This document shows, piece after piece, positions 38,788-50,470 of a stretch of DNA of 64,000 bases. The translations under genes were made by a program, and so were the position numbers. Position 1 is the first letter of the stretch, and each line of letters opens with the position of its first letter. A model generated the notes under the pieces. That model worked only from the letters and a program-made list of their open reading frames with translations, did not search any database and was not told the origin of the DNA. The stretch lies in NCBI GenBank assembly GCA_013397795.1, contig VZTJ01000581.1, positions 248,001 to 312,000 of the forward strand. The letters run 5' to 3'. The stretch comes from Orthonyx spaldingii. Its lineage: Eukaryota; Chordata; Aves; Passeriformes; Orthonychidae.

Positions 38788-40735
38788 ATGTGACATCTAG
38801 AGTTATGTTATGCTAGACTGTGGCCTTGAGCTTTGCATTACCAACTCCAATGACTACTGCTTCTTGAATGCTAGTGTTTTTACTTTAAAAAGAAGTAAGG
38901 CTCCATCCCATTTTTCATTGAATTCACACCTGGCCTTAGTAGCTTAATGCCTGTCATAGAAGTTAGTATCACTGCAATAAAATGTATCTACCTAAATGGA
39001 TAGGCTTGAGAGCACAGAAGGGAGGAGTATTTCTTTTTTCTCTTCACTGAGTGTGATTTTTTGTTTTCTGATGTTGATTAGTCTTTCTAAATGTGGTATC
39101 TGCAGAATGAGTGCTTTCTCCTAGTTTGAATTTTGTTGTTTTCAGCACAAAGTTGCACAGTCTGACATTTGTGGGCTGTTCACACCACATACTGTTTTCA
39201 ATTGCTTATGTTGCCATCTTTTCAGGCTTCTGTGCTTTTTGCTTTTTATTACTTCAGGGACTGTTCTAATAGCATCCTTATTATCTTCCATTATTGTCAG
39301 GAAAAGGCAGTTGCAGAACTTTACTCATCATCTCATAGCAAAGGCAGGATTCTTACTAGCATAGAAAGGCTTATCAGCCAATTTTGAAACAGATGTGCAA
39401 ATCAGACCTGGAATTCAGGTATAAAGTTCCTTCTGATGTTTCAGTACCTCTGTTTATGTCCTAATAAAAATTTTAAAGGACAATGTTGTGCTAAGAAAAC
39501 AAGTGCAACTTGAAGGTCTAGAGTAATTTCTTTATGAACACATCTTCATGGATATGTATGCCTTTCCCAGCTAATATGGGTAGATTTGCAGTTCACTATT
39601 CTAAAGCTTGAATTTATGATTAAATCCATCCCAGCTTATCACATTACTGAGCAACTCAGTCCAGGGCAAAGAAAGGTCATTCAAGTTAGACAAGATAACA
39701 ATGAAAAAGGGTGAAGGTGAACTGCATTATTATGCACTTGCCATAGTGCATATAGGGACAGGTACTTGTAAGCTGATACATGAAAAATTGCTAAACTGTA
39801 GTAACTTGAAAATGTGTTGAAGTCCCCAGAGTTGAACACATTTCAGTACGCCTGGTTTATGGCTAAGGCTTTTCAGGATCCTTAGTCTAGAAGAAAAAGT
39901 GGGCATGATACTAGACTAGTTCTTAATTCCCTTTTTAAAACAATGCCTACAATCTACAGGATTAAGGTAAGTAGAAAAGGAAAGTTTCTTTTATTAATAA
40001 TTTATTTGTAACAGAGAATGTTTTGTTTTTCTAAAAATGTTGTGCTGTGACTTCACTTCTGATTGAAATACATCCTAACATCATGATTTTGTGTTTCTAA
40101 TAATAGCAGTTGACTTGTAGGATTTTCTTTAATCTTATTGGAATCATTGTGATTGAGCACCATGTTGACGGCATAAAGTAATTTTAAAACTAATCAGAAC
40201 AGTTTAAAATCAAAATATAATTGAGGACTGTCTGTGTCTAAACAGTAAAATGAATAAATGCAGTACATTTATCCCTTCTCTACCCTGATCAAATCAAATT
40301 GAGATATAGACACCTGAATACTCTGGTAGAAGCAATAGCCAGCCAAATGTGTTGGTTTAAATTGCTCAGAATTAGTCCCCATTTCAGGATCCCTCTTCCT
40401 CTCTATCCAAACTTATTTAGATATGGTTTTCCTTTTCTTTTAACTATCAGGCAGTTAAAAAAGCCAGGTACACTATAAAGATCTTAGGAGTTAAACAGGT
40501 GAGAATGTGAATTAAATCTGATTCAGTACTAACAAACTTAAATCACAAAATCTAGATTTTAATAAATATGTTGGCTGAAAGTGCAAGGGAGAGAGATGCT
40601 TTTGGTTTTATCACATTCATAACAGTGTAACTTTGTTGATCTAAGATTTACAATTGGAGAAAGTAGACAGAAGCTACTCCCCTTGTCTTTACTAAAAATA
40701 AAATATATTTTTGTCGTCAAAAAGTATCCAAATTA

Positions 40736-40756
40736 CTTAGGATTCCTTAGGATTCC
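40736..40756 (+). repeat. Two tandem copies of a 10-bp unit
   Basis: CTTAGGATTC is repeated immediately and followed by C. Small perfect duplication. Confidence 0.85.
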
Positions 40757-41474
40757 ACATTCCTTTTACTCTCAGTTTACCTCAGTACTTAGCAAGCAAA
40801 GAGTTTATATTTTAATAAACATAGATTCCATAATCAGTCAGATACCTTTAATATTTTTATCCTGTGTGTACTTTGCTCCTCATGACCACACATTAGAAGG
40901 TTCATTCTTCACTATCTCTCAGTCACTACAGCAGGCACTCCATATGAGAGATAAAATTGCCTTTGAACCATACAGCTCTCAGCTTGATTACTTCTGCAAA
41001 GCACTTTGCTTCCTATAAAAAAAGAACTCAGTGTGTTTCCTTTTTCCCTTCTGTTCAGAGAAGGAGTTCAAACCTCCAATCACAATAGATTTAATCATAT
41101 TTTTTGCCTTTTACAGAACTTGGGCATAGACCGTGAGTTCAGTGTACACTGCAAAGCAGATATTCAGGGCAGCTCCGAAACTGTGCACACCCCTTTCCCT
41201 CTGGCTGTTCCCCCTGAACATTTCTTTCACAGTGTATCTTTGCTTGACTGTGTATCCTCTCTTAGAAATATTGTCCTCTCCAACAGGATCCTTGATCTTT
41301 TTGTTGATTGGATGCCATGTCTTTATGGTATGCATGATAAATTACCAAAGAAGCTGAAACTTTTCCTGAGTATTAAGAAGGGTAAAAGTTAAAGGAAGGA
41401 AAGGTGAAGGTTGCAAAAAGTCTTAGGAAGAGCCCAACAGAGCCCAAGACCACAATACAAAGCTGTAACTCCAC

Positions 41475-41515
41475 AGAGAATAAAAAAAGAAAAGGAGGAA
41501 AGAAGGAAAGGAAGG
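41475..41515 (+). repeat. Polypurine tract
   Basis: About 40 bases are almost all A and G, with GGAAAGAAGG-type words. It is a low-complexity stretch that produces a lysine-rich open frame (41404-41625) with no other sign of coding. Confidence 0.8.
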
Positions 41516-43075
41516 ATGACATAAGTAAGAGAAAGCATGATGAAAGCTGTAAATCAAATTTAAGTCAAGATACCAGTGATGAGTTTATAAGACCAATTCT
41601 CATTATAACAAGAGTTGTCAAGTAAAGTGTAATTTTTCATCCTTGCTTCCAGTTCATACCAGAAAGGGGAGGAAAGAGAGGTAATTTCCTAATATGATCT
41701 AAAACTATTCTTTATTACATATTTATAAAACAATTACAGCAATGGGAAAGTGGTCTTCATCTATAAAAATAACACTAATATGTTTACAGCATATATATGA
41801 AGAAACAGCTTTCTTCCATTTGCGGAAAACAGAGTGGTACAGCAGCATCTTGTCTTAGTGAGCAAACAACAAAACCCAAAAATACAGCTTATTATTTATA
41901 CAAGAAAGAAGACCTAGATCAAAAAGTGTCATCCTCAATGTCAGTAGCTGGGTTGCAATCTCAGCTCCTCTAATACTGGTGCAGTAACAATTGCTATTCT
42001 TGTCACATTTGTAGTCATGCTGAAATTCTAGAAGACTTACTAGGATGCACCACAACCACCTTCCCATGGCCTATTGCAACATTTTCTTGAAAAACCTGTA
42101 GAACTACTGACCATATTTTGAAGGAGAGTTTTTTTCTGGTTGAAAAATGCCGTTTCATTGACTGTAATATTTTTAAAGGAAATAGATTTGATAAATTTCT
42201 AGCTAAAGAAAACCTTATCAACAAAAAATTTTAAATATCTTGTTTAATGGTTTTGAAAATGAAAAAAAGTTAGTTTCAAAATGCATAGCATAATTAAAAA
42301 AGAAAATAAAGATTTTGGTGTTATGACAACAGCTGAACTAGAATCTTCTTTTAATTACCAGTTGGTAAATAGGCATATATATTTCTATCTAGTTTCTTGA
42401 GAAAATTAAAGTCACAAAGACATAAAGACACAAATAGAGGCAGAGGTAGAAACAGAGGCACAGGTAGAAAGACAGAATTGGAGGGAAAATGTTGCAGGCT
42501 GAATATTTTTCCAAGGCAGTACAATCATCTCCCTTTCTGGACAGCTCTTGAAGTGCTTCTGTGCCCCAACATAAGGGCATTCCTTGATCTTGAGGGAAAT
42601 ATGTTTGAATTGAACTGTTGAGAAGAAATGTTTCCACAAATATAAAGGAAGTTGACATTGCTTACAACATCCACTTAACATTTATTCCGTGTTTGTCCCT
42701 GAAAGTGAAACAGATCTGGGATAATTTTGGTGGGTGGACACAGCAGGCTGAAGGATGGAGGCTGCCCATGAGCATGACATAATACAGAAACTACTGCTGG
42801 GAATCTGATGAGAGCAGCAATATATAGCCACATGGCTTCTTTCCTGAATACATTTCCGTGCACCATAATGACAGTGAAGAATTTGTCTGATTTCTATTCG
42901 CTGCAAACAGAAATGAAAACTTTGTCCCAAAACTCATATTTTTGGGGGAAATCCAGTCTACCAAGCCTGGATGTTGAGTTTTCAGACTGTAAGAAGTGTT
43001 GCATTAACAGTCTAAACTGTTAAAATGGCCTTGAATAGATATGACAAGGACTGCAGTGTTAACTTAAATGTAGGA

Positions 43076-43093
43076 GTGTGTGTGTGTGTGTGT
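43076..43093 (+). repeat. (GT)9 microsatellite
   Basis: Nine perfect GT units between TAGGA and AAGGATGG. Confidence 0.95.
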
Positions 43094-43509
43094 AAGGATG
43101 GAGAGAATTAGTGTCTGGCTTCTCATTGTAAACAGACAATTCTCAGAATATCTTCCCAAGGGAGATATTTGTTAAGTATCTGACTTCTGAGGTAATTGCA
43201 TCCAATTGCATGTACATTCCAATTGCACTTCAAAAATACTCTGTGACAAAGACAATTTATGTGAAGAATAGCAATTTCTAGCAGTGACAGAAAAGTCATA
43301 GTACTCCTTACTTAGCTCTGTACTTTATTTTAGTTTTTGACTGTGGCCAGGATCATTGTTCAGGATGTCACTTTCATGATTTTGCAGTCAGAGACACTCT
43401 GACCCCTCTCCCTGAATATCTGTTATTGGCATAGGCAAATTTGTGGAGTCCTTGGCAGACAGGCTTTAGGAAAGCATAGCATTCAAAACAGCACAAACCC
43501 AAAATGTTT

Positions 43510-43800
43510 TCCCAGTGAGCCAGTTCAGAATAAATAAAGGAAAGTTGTATTAAAAGTCCAAATGAAAATAAAACTCACACATGACCATATTTAATCACAT
43601 CAACTAAATTAAAGCAAATCAAATTTAGGTACCTGTCTTCAGAGGCTAGTCCCCTCTTGCTCCTTTTGTCCTTCAGGAGAGAGAGGTTGACATGTCTAGA
43701 GGGAGAGAGCCTGCTGAAGGCAGAGCTTAGCTCTCTCTCTGTTCTAAAGATGGAAAACCCAGCAATTAACCTGCCCTAGTTATATGGAATTACTCCAGGA
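43510..43800 (-). mobile_element. Possible LTR remnant, unidentified family
   Basis: The order of elements hints at a reversed LTR. Read on the plus strand there is a TTGTATTAAAAG and AAATAAAG region near 43530-43560, then GC-richer text with CCCCTCTTGCTCC and CTCTCTCTCT, then a CCTAGTTATATGG that could be a minus-strand TATA region. No family match or terminal motif was secured, so this is only a suggestion. Confidence 0.18.
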
Positions 43801-44865
43801 TGAGCCATCTACTTTTCTTCCATGGATGATAAAGGGTGTTCAGAGAAGAAAGTTCCCTAACTGGACCCATAAATTAGATACTGAAAAGAAAACGGAATGA
43901 ATATTCAAAACAGGAAGAAACTCAAGCACAACTGCAATCTTCTGGGGAAAAAACAAGAAACCCATGATCACATCCATTAAATGTCTTAGTCAGGCCTACA
44001 CACTCGAAATAATTTGAAAACAACATGGGATCACAAAGAATGATAGATGACAGTCACTCTTAGTCTTGCTTATCTTTGTGAACATCTGGATCACTACAAT
44101 TATTTCTTGCAAAGTATGCTTTGCAATAACACCATGAAATATGAGTAGGACCTTTCTTAATGTTAAGTGAATAGTCATTGTCAGGGTGGGCATGGGTTCT
44201 GATGCTCTAGCCTCACAATGTGACATTAAGCAGCTCTGAAGTTGCAGAAAAAGCCATAAAAGCATTACATAGCTGATGTACAATCTTTCTGTGATGCTGG
44301 TGGAAAAGTTTCTAACCCATCTCTCTTATCTGCTAGATAAACAGCTACTACCTACTGTTGTGGGGCTGTGGTCCATGAGGCAGAACCTGATCCATTTAAC
44401 ATGTGTTTCCACAGACAATGCTGAGGACAAGTTGTTTCTAGAACTCCACACCTTTACTCAATTGTATATAGCCTTTAGATTTAGTTGTAACTCAAATAAG
44501 AGTAACAAGCCTAGGTGTCCCAAATAGGACATTTGGTTAAGCCCTTTCTCAAAAAAAGGTGTTGTTTTGTTTTAAAGGAAGTTGCAGTTCTGTCACATTC
44601 ACAAAGATATCTTTATGTGTCACTTTTACAGAAGGCCAGAGAACCAAATTCAACTCCTCTGTAGGCTTAAAATGATGCAAATCCACATATTTCATTTTTG
44701 AAGATGTTTAGATCACTAATCACAAGATTTCAGGCTTTTCTGGAGGTTAAGATTTTCCCATGTTAACTAAACCATTAGCTGCTTTGCATATGTTTTATTG
44801 AAATATTTTTATTCCTTTTCTTTTTTTTTTCTTTCCTTTTTATTTCCTTTTTCTCTTTTCTGCAG

Positions 44866-44890
44866 AAAGTCTATGAGGCATATCTAAGAG
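44866..44890 (+). CDS. Candidate 25-bp microexon
   Basis: A very strong pyrimidine tract (about 45 bases, almost all T and C) ends in TGCAG at 44865. After 25 bases the sequence AAGAG is followed by GTAAAT, a reasonable donor. Only one of three frames is open through it, encoding KVYEAYLR plus one base. Short exons flanked by long pyrimidine tracts are known for vertebrate neuronal microexons, but no partner exon was found. T/C-rich tracts are common here, so a coincidence is quite possible. Confidence 0.15.
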
Positions 44891-47454
44891 GTAAATATTT
44901 TCTTATTATTTTCCAGGTGGCAAAAGTTTTTAAAAATTTAAGAAATACAGTTTCGCTCAGCTTAATCTAAAAAGAAGAAAAATCATCCTTGTAAATTTTA
45001 CTTCCCAGGGAGAAATTAGTGACTTGTAATTCCAGCAAGAAAAATTTTTCCTGTCCTGCTTTTCCTTTACTCAGTTCTGCTAAGTGTAGCATTGCCAGCC
45101 CTCAGCATATTTATCAGTAGCTTGAAAGTGAAAGAAAGATTGTTCAGACAATTTGAATTGGCAGGAATTGAAGAAGAAATTAACTATTAATCTAAGTACA
45201 AAAGGACTTACATTAATTTAAGTGTCTGGTCTAATAAGCAGAAAATATAGCCCGAACAGATAAAACTGAAATAAATGTATTTTGAAGCAATGGATAAACA
45301 AAGTTTGTCTATTATAAAAGAAGTGCTCCTGACAAAGGAATAGGATTTCACAGTTTCAGAAAATTCTCCAAAGCCTTTATCTTCAGAAGGAAGTAAACAT
45401 TGTTAGGGAGGAAATTACAAGAGGAATATGAGAAATCAGCAGAGCATATCACTAGTGTGCAAAGTTACATTCCTGACTTCTAAGAGTAAAATCCTTCTGC
45501 AGACCCACTGGCACTGATAAGCAGACCTCACCAGGGCTTTCATCAAATTTATCCTTAGCACACAGAGAGACAGCATTAATTTTTGAGTACAGGGCTTAGA
45601 CAGAACTCAAGTGTTCTTGATGTCCCATGAACAGAGTAAGTAAATAGCCTGAACTCTAATAGGAGTCAAACATATATTTTTTCCCATGATATGGATGCCT
45701 AGGGCCTGGGCATAATTGTATTCCCAAGTGGGAGCCATTTGTTGCCTTGAAGGAAATAAATAACCAGCAAGTATCTTCAAAAACTGAATGACTTGATGGC
45801 AATCAGCATTTCAATCATTGTACAATCGCTTTTATCCAACGCAGGTGAAGTGATAAGAGTTTACAAAAAGACTGTGCCTTGACCTTTGTAGAACCAAGAT
45901 CTGACAGAGAAATAAAGAATTCACCCATTTATCAACTCAGTCACCTGTGAATTACAAACAAGAGGTGAGTAGTGGACAGTGATAAACAACAGCTCCCACA
46001 ACCTACTAAATTAATGGGTATATGGTGCACAGTGCCACATATCCCTGAACCTTTATGGGAAGAAGTACTCCACAAGAGTACAAGGCATAGAGGGTAGAGG
46101 GGCGTGTCCTCAGATAGATCCAGCCAAGCTGCTGTTGAGCTGTGATCCAGCTCTGGTCCTCAGCAAGGTTAAATAACACCAATATTCCACTAATTTCCTT
46201 TTACTAATTCCAGTTCTGCACCAGCTTTGACTGAGCTGTGCTCCATTGCCTGCTGTTCTTATGCCCAAAGATTATTTAGATATTTAGTAACCGGTGAAAT
46301 GAAGCAAAAAATGGGTTTAAGTGAAAGTCGACGATGGAGAAGTTCTTGGTCCAGTGCCTGCCTCAAGGCAGCTCTGCAGTTCAGTACATCCGTGGAGTAT
46401 ATTTGCTTTAGTTTTCCCACCAGCGTTTGGTTTAACAATTTCACACATTTTATTATGGGTGGACATGGCCTCACCTTCAGTTCTATACAGCTACTTCAAC
46501 TCTTCTTCCTTTTATTGAATAGCTAACACAATCACCTACTTAACAGCTATTTAAAATAGATACAAATTTACCTTGAAGTGTTTAGAGTTTTATATGTGTT
46601 TAAAGTCTTTAAGATGCTTGACAAAAAGTTTTAGCAATGTTGGTAATCAGTGCTCCATGTCATAAACCACTGTCCATCAGACTAAGGGCTAGGACTCTTA
46701 AAAGAGCACCAGCCTCAACTATATACTCTGTAAGGGCTAGTGTGCTTCTGTTTGACTTTTCAAAACAAAGGTCTTGGCTCTGCAAAGAAGGCATCAGGTC
46801 ACAGCAGAGTTTCTAAACAGCAATTATGTCTTATCACACAAACATGTAAGGCACATGAGCACGTGAGTGTCTGCCCCCTGCTGTAAAACGGTAAATAAAT
46901 ACATGGAAAGGCAAGTAAGGGGAGTTACCTCCTAAACACTTTATAGTTCCAGCATTTATTGCCTCATCTATAATGCAAAGGAAATTAGTGGTCAAAGCCT
47001 GGATGTGCCCAGTTTTACTGAGAATGGAAGTAATTCAGAAAAGAAAAGCTAGAACAAAAAATTAATCAGACCATTCATTGGTATGAGTAAAATTCCAGTA
47101 TAAATAATAATGTTACAGGCTGGGCTGTATTGATGAGGTTTCTTAGAAAGAAATAAAGTATTCCCAGTATGTTTCACCTGAACAATAAGAAGGCAAAGCT
47201 ACCACTATTAAGTATGTCTGTTCAAAACTCAGAATTGGTTTGGTTTCAATTCAGTGTGCAGAAATTTTCAGTTTTCCAAGAAATTTAAAGGCAGAAACAT
47301 TTTGAACTGGAGAAAATAATGTTATTTGTAAAAGTCAAAATCTTCTCTGGTTTTGTCTTGAGAAATATATATTGTGATTTCAGGGAAAATGAAGGAGACA
47401 GAGGTGATTTGACAGTGTATCCCATAATATTCCTATTTTCAATTTTTGCTTTTT

Positions 47455-48478
47455 CAGTGTGACTGGGTGGACAACCAGATTGGCAATAATTATTATTGTA
47501 ATCACTTTTGGAGGGTGGTAATTAATGGTACATTCTCTACCTGGAGCTTAGTAACAAGGGCAGTACCACTGGGCTTTGTCCTGGGACTGTTCTGTTCAAT
47601 ACCTTTATGAGGGATCAGACTGCATTCCCATCAAGTTTCAGATGACATTGCTCTAGGGCTCTGCTGCCATTCAAAAGCATCCAAGACATGCTGGAGGAGT
47701 GAGACAGCAAGAATGCAAAGAAGATCAATAAGGATAAATTTAAAGCTCACCTGGAAAGGAAAACCCCTGCAACAGCGCAGGCTGGGCACTGACTGCCTAG
47801 GAAGCTGCTGTGCAGAAAAACCTTTGAGGGTCCTGCTGGGCACCAGAGCTGAGCATGGGCCCATAGGTTTCTGTGGAAGTAAAGGGGTTAACAGTAGGAA
47901 CAGGAGGAGCCTGTAGGAACAGGACAGAGCCAGGAGATCCAGGCAAGGAACTATTCTCCTCTACCCATTTGTTAGGTCATAAACACCATGCTCAATATGG
48001 GGCTCCCCACTACAAGGAAAACAGTCAAACTGGAGATTGGTGGAGGACACCAAGATGATGGGAACAGGAACACTTCTCAGGACAAGGTGGGAAAGTCGAG
48101 TTTGTTCAGCCTGAAGCAGAAACAGTTTTGGAAGAACCCAGCAGCAGCCCCCACTGACCAAGGGGAAGGTCTCCAGGAGTTGTAGCTGACCTCTTCCCTG
48201 CAGGGCAGTAGGGGCAAGAGACAATGGATAGAAATAGAAGCAGTAGAGGTACAGACTGGAGAAACATTTTGCTCATGAGGACGGTTGAGCACTGGTATCA
48301 GTAACCCAGAGAGTTTGCGTAGTCTTTACCCTTGGAGGTTTTAAGGCCCTGGCTATGTGAAGCCATGAGAAATCTGGTCAGATCTCCTGGGGACCCTGGT
48401 CAGAGCAAAACGTTGTTCTAGAAACCTCCTGTAGACTCTTTCAATATGTATTATATTATGATCTTATGATTCTCTAAT
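47455..48478 (+). mobile_element. CR1 LINE fragment with RT-region sequence, old
   Basis: Plus-strand CR1 of about 1 kb. It starts within the reverse-transcriptase region of ORF2 (text around 47530-47640, including GTCCTGGGACTGTTCTGTTC, corresponds to the part just before the Phe-Ala-Asp-Asp active-site motif). It passes through GACATGCTGGAGGAGTGAGA and AGGCTGGGCACTGACTG, and ends in the 3' untranslated region near TTATGATTCT. Here the tract before ATGAC encodes a degenerate version of the active-site motif. Frameshifts and stops are frequent, and no frame exceeds 90 codons, so it is dead and considerably older than the copy at 56186. The 5' end is truncated. Confidence 0.92.
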
Positions 48479-49286
48479 TTATAATGTGAAAGAAAAAGAC
48501 ATTGTTTTTGTCATAAAGAAATGAGAAGTCAAAATGCTCCATTTCAATTAAGAAATGAAACTTTGTTGGTTTTGAAACCTTTTCTTTCTTTTTTTTAATT
48601 TCAATCCATATTTCAACAAAACCAAACTCCCTGAGGAAGTTTTGATGCTGATGGAGCAACAATCTTAGATGAAGGATGGTCCTTTAGGAAGTCTTCAAAT
48701 GCTTCCTTCAGGAATTATTTACATCAGAAGAAAGGACCTTAGTTTGCTGACTGTTTTATTGACATAGATTGGAAGTGATCTCTGCATGAGAAAGCTACTA
48801 TCTTAAAGACACACAGGAGACAAAACAGGGAGAGAGGAGTCTGACCATGGACATCAACACACTTAAGATTTAACTTGTCTCTGCATAACTTGGCTGCATG
48901 TTAGATTCTTTACTTAGGACAACATGGCTCTCAGAATTGGTAGCTTTGAAATTGTCTGGGGTTTTTTTCTGAACCACATCAGTTAGTTCTTTATGAAATC
49001 TGTAGAAAAACAAATAGGAAATTCACGGTCCAGTGGATGAAACATTTTTTTCTTCATATGGCCAGAGGTAGGGAAAAGAAGACTTTGAGATCTCACTGTT
49101 TCCTGCTTCATTTGCAGAAATGCAAAGAACAATTGCATTCACAAGGTGAAAAATAAGATTTGTTTTTGATGAAATTATTAAAGCAGCTCTGTGACAGAAT
49201 ATATTAAAGGATTGTTTCTAAAGCAGTTCAACAGTGCTTCAGGAAAGCTGGCTGGAATAACCTTATTCTCAGTCCTTTTTCTTCAG

Positions 49287-49343
49287 AGTTGGCCTTCTCC
49301 ACAATGTCTTTCTGTCTCCTGTTCCTCCTGTTGGAGCTGACTG
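49287..49343 (+). CDS. Candidate signal-peptide (leader) exon, phase 1
   Basis: A pyrimidine-rich stretch ending TTCTTCAG (to 49286) is followed by 17 bases and an ATG at 49304 with A at -3. Thirteen codons give MSFCLLFLLLELT, a typical hydrophobic signal core, and the reading then meets CTG|GTAAGA, an excellent splice donor, leaving phase 1. Leader exons of secreted and immunoglobulin-superfamily proteins commonly end in phase 1 with this architecture. A TATA-like AATATATTAAAG lies upstream near 49198-49209, so it could also be a first exon. No mature-protein exon was recognised downstream within the window. Function unknown. Confidence 0.25.
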
Positions 49344-49907
49344 GTAAGAAAAGCATTTCTGTACCTGTATGGGAGGAAGTTAGAAGAGTCACATTCACAG
49401 CATTACTGAAATTAACTGTTCAAAAAAACTCATTTAGAAACTTATAACAGCAAGTTTTTCAAATAATCAAGGCAGAGGGGTAGGTTTCTAGGCAGTGGTC
49501 TGTCTACTGGAGGAAAGTTGCTCCTTTTGTCTGTCCTGGAGCCACAAAAGAGGAATGTGTACTTCCACATTTTTAGAGGCCTCTTTGATCCACTTATTCT
49601 AGATGGTCATTTTAAGATGAGATTAATTACCCTCTGGAGACAGACACCTTCAGAAAGGAAAAATACCATTATTTAAATACCTCGGTAGTGTTCTCATGTA
49701 TTTTGGATTTATTCACGTCCTCAAACACATAAATGAAAAATCTCTTTCAGATTATATTTGTTTAGCTAATCCAAGTACGTGATCAGTGGATTTGACTGTA
49801 CACAGGTGCTAATCATTTATAAGTCTGAAATAGCAGGAGATAAATACAAGCAAAGAGCCCTGCATCTAATAGGCCTGTACAAATATATAGGTAACTTTTC
49901 TTCCTAG

Positions 49908-49941
49908 GTGTCCGACTTGTCTTTGTCCCTTAATCAATAAA
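49908..49941 (+). other. Possible short terminal exon with AATAAA
   Basis: CTTTTCTTCCTAG (ending 49907) is a good acceptor. Continuing the phase-1 frame from the exon at 49304, the first base completes a Gly codon. VRLVFVP and a TAA stop at 49931-49933 follow, then AATAAA at 49936-49941. Joined, the two would encode a peptide of only about 21 residues, essentially a bare signal sequence. That is either a decayed gene, an extremely small product, or coincidence. The AATAAA is close to the stop, and a GT-rich downstream element is not obvious. Confidence 0.1.
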
Positions 49942-50269
49942 GTTCTCAAATGATTAAACAAGTTGATTTGTCCCTTGTTTTTAGAACACATCCTTGCTCA
50001 TAACTTTTCAAAGTCATACAGAATTTGCATGTGATATTATCCTCTAGCAGGCTTTTTCCTTCCTACAGGAAAAATTACCTGTCGCCTAATACAATCTTAT
50101 ATCCAGTAATAGCTTATGTGACTTTACCAGTGATTTAGAAAGGGTTTTCTTATGCAGACCTGGGGGGTTTTTTGGTTTTGCATTAGTTTTTTTCTAGTTC
50201 ACATGCAGCTAACATTCAATATACACATTCCTTAGTTCTTTATTTTTGATTAGTATTTTAATGAATCAC

Positions 50270-50470
50270 TGTGGTGTGTGGACCCTGACCAGAAGCTAAG
50301 CACCCACCAAGCTGTTCGCTCTTTTCCTCATCAGTGGGGTGGTAAAGAGAGTTGGAAGAACAAAAACTGAAAACTTACAGGTAAAGATGAAGTTTTATAA
50401 ACAAAGCAAAGCTATGCAAAGGAGCGCACTCAATGAAAAGTTTTGAATCCATTCCTCTTCTCACCATGTT
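50270..50470 (-). mobile_element. LTR fragment, same avian ERVL-like family
   Basis: Read on the plus strand, TGTGGTGTGTGGACCCTGACC is a degraded form of the LTR's terminal text. It is followed in order by AAGCTAAGCACCCACCAAGC, a GGGGTGGTAAAGAGAG region, AAAACTGAAAAC, and AAACAAAGCAAAGC. Each lines up with the same landmark in the copy at 37403. Only the first third of the LTR (its 3' part in the element's own direction) is recognisable, and it fades near 50470. It is the oldest or most truncated of the three copies. Confidence 0.75.

Larger units (their letters stand above)
37987..47454. other. Unassigned AT-rich DNA with simple repeats
   Basis: No host gene was recognised. A GC-richer segment at 38100-38300 contains open frames on both strands and a TTTCCAG acceptor-like site, but no motif. 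The frames at 40683-41018 (111 codons) and 41006-41392 (128 codons) are near chance length and unrecognised. Simple repeats, a possible LTR and a microexon candidate are listed separately. Confidence 0.5.
48479..50269. other. Unassigned AT-rich DNA with leader-exon candidate
   Basis: No repeat family was recognised between the CR1 and LTR fragments. The one notable item is the signal-peptide-like exon at 49287-49343 and a possible downstream partner at 49908. Confidence 0.5.

Noticed and set aside
41006..41392. 128-codon plus-strand frame, with a 111-codon frame just upstream (40683-41018)
   Set aside because: About one frame of this length is expected by chance in 64 kb at this base composition. 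No motif or family was recognised, and overlapping frames occur on both strands.
42383..42470. Repeated ACACAAATAG/AGGCAGAGGT-like words suggesting a short tandem array
   Set aside because: The spacing and units are irregular. It reads as purine-rich low complexity, not a defined repeat or CRISPR-like array.
47631..48292. Cluster of six overlapping frames of 61-87 codons
   Set aside because: All fall inside the old CR1 fragment at 47455-48478; they are broken ORF2 pieces or antisense shadows.
37403..50470. A provirus bounded by the LTRs at 37403 and 50270
   Set aside because: The two LTRs differ greatly in divergence and completeness. The 12 kb between them has no gag, pol or env sequence and contains an unrelated CR1, so they are independent insertions.
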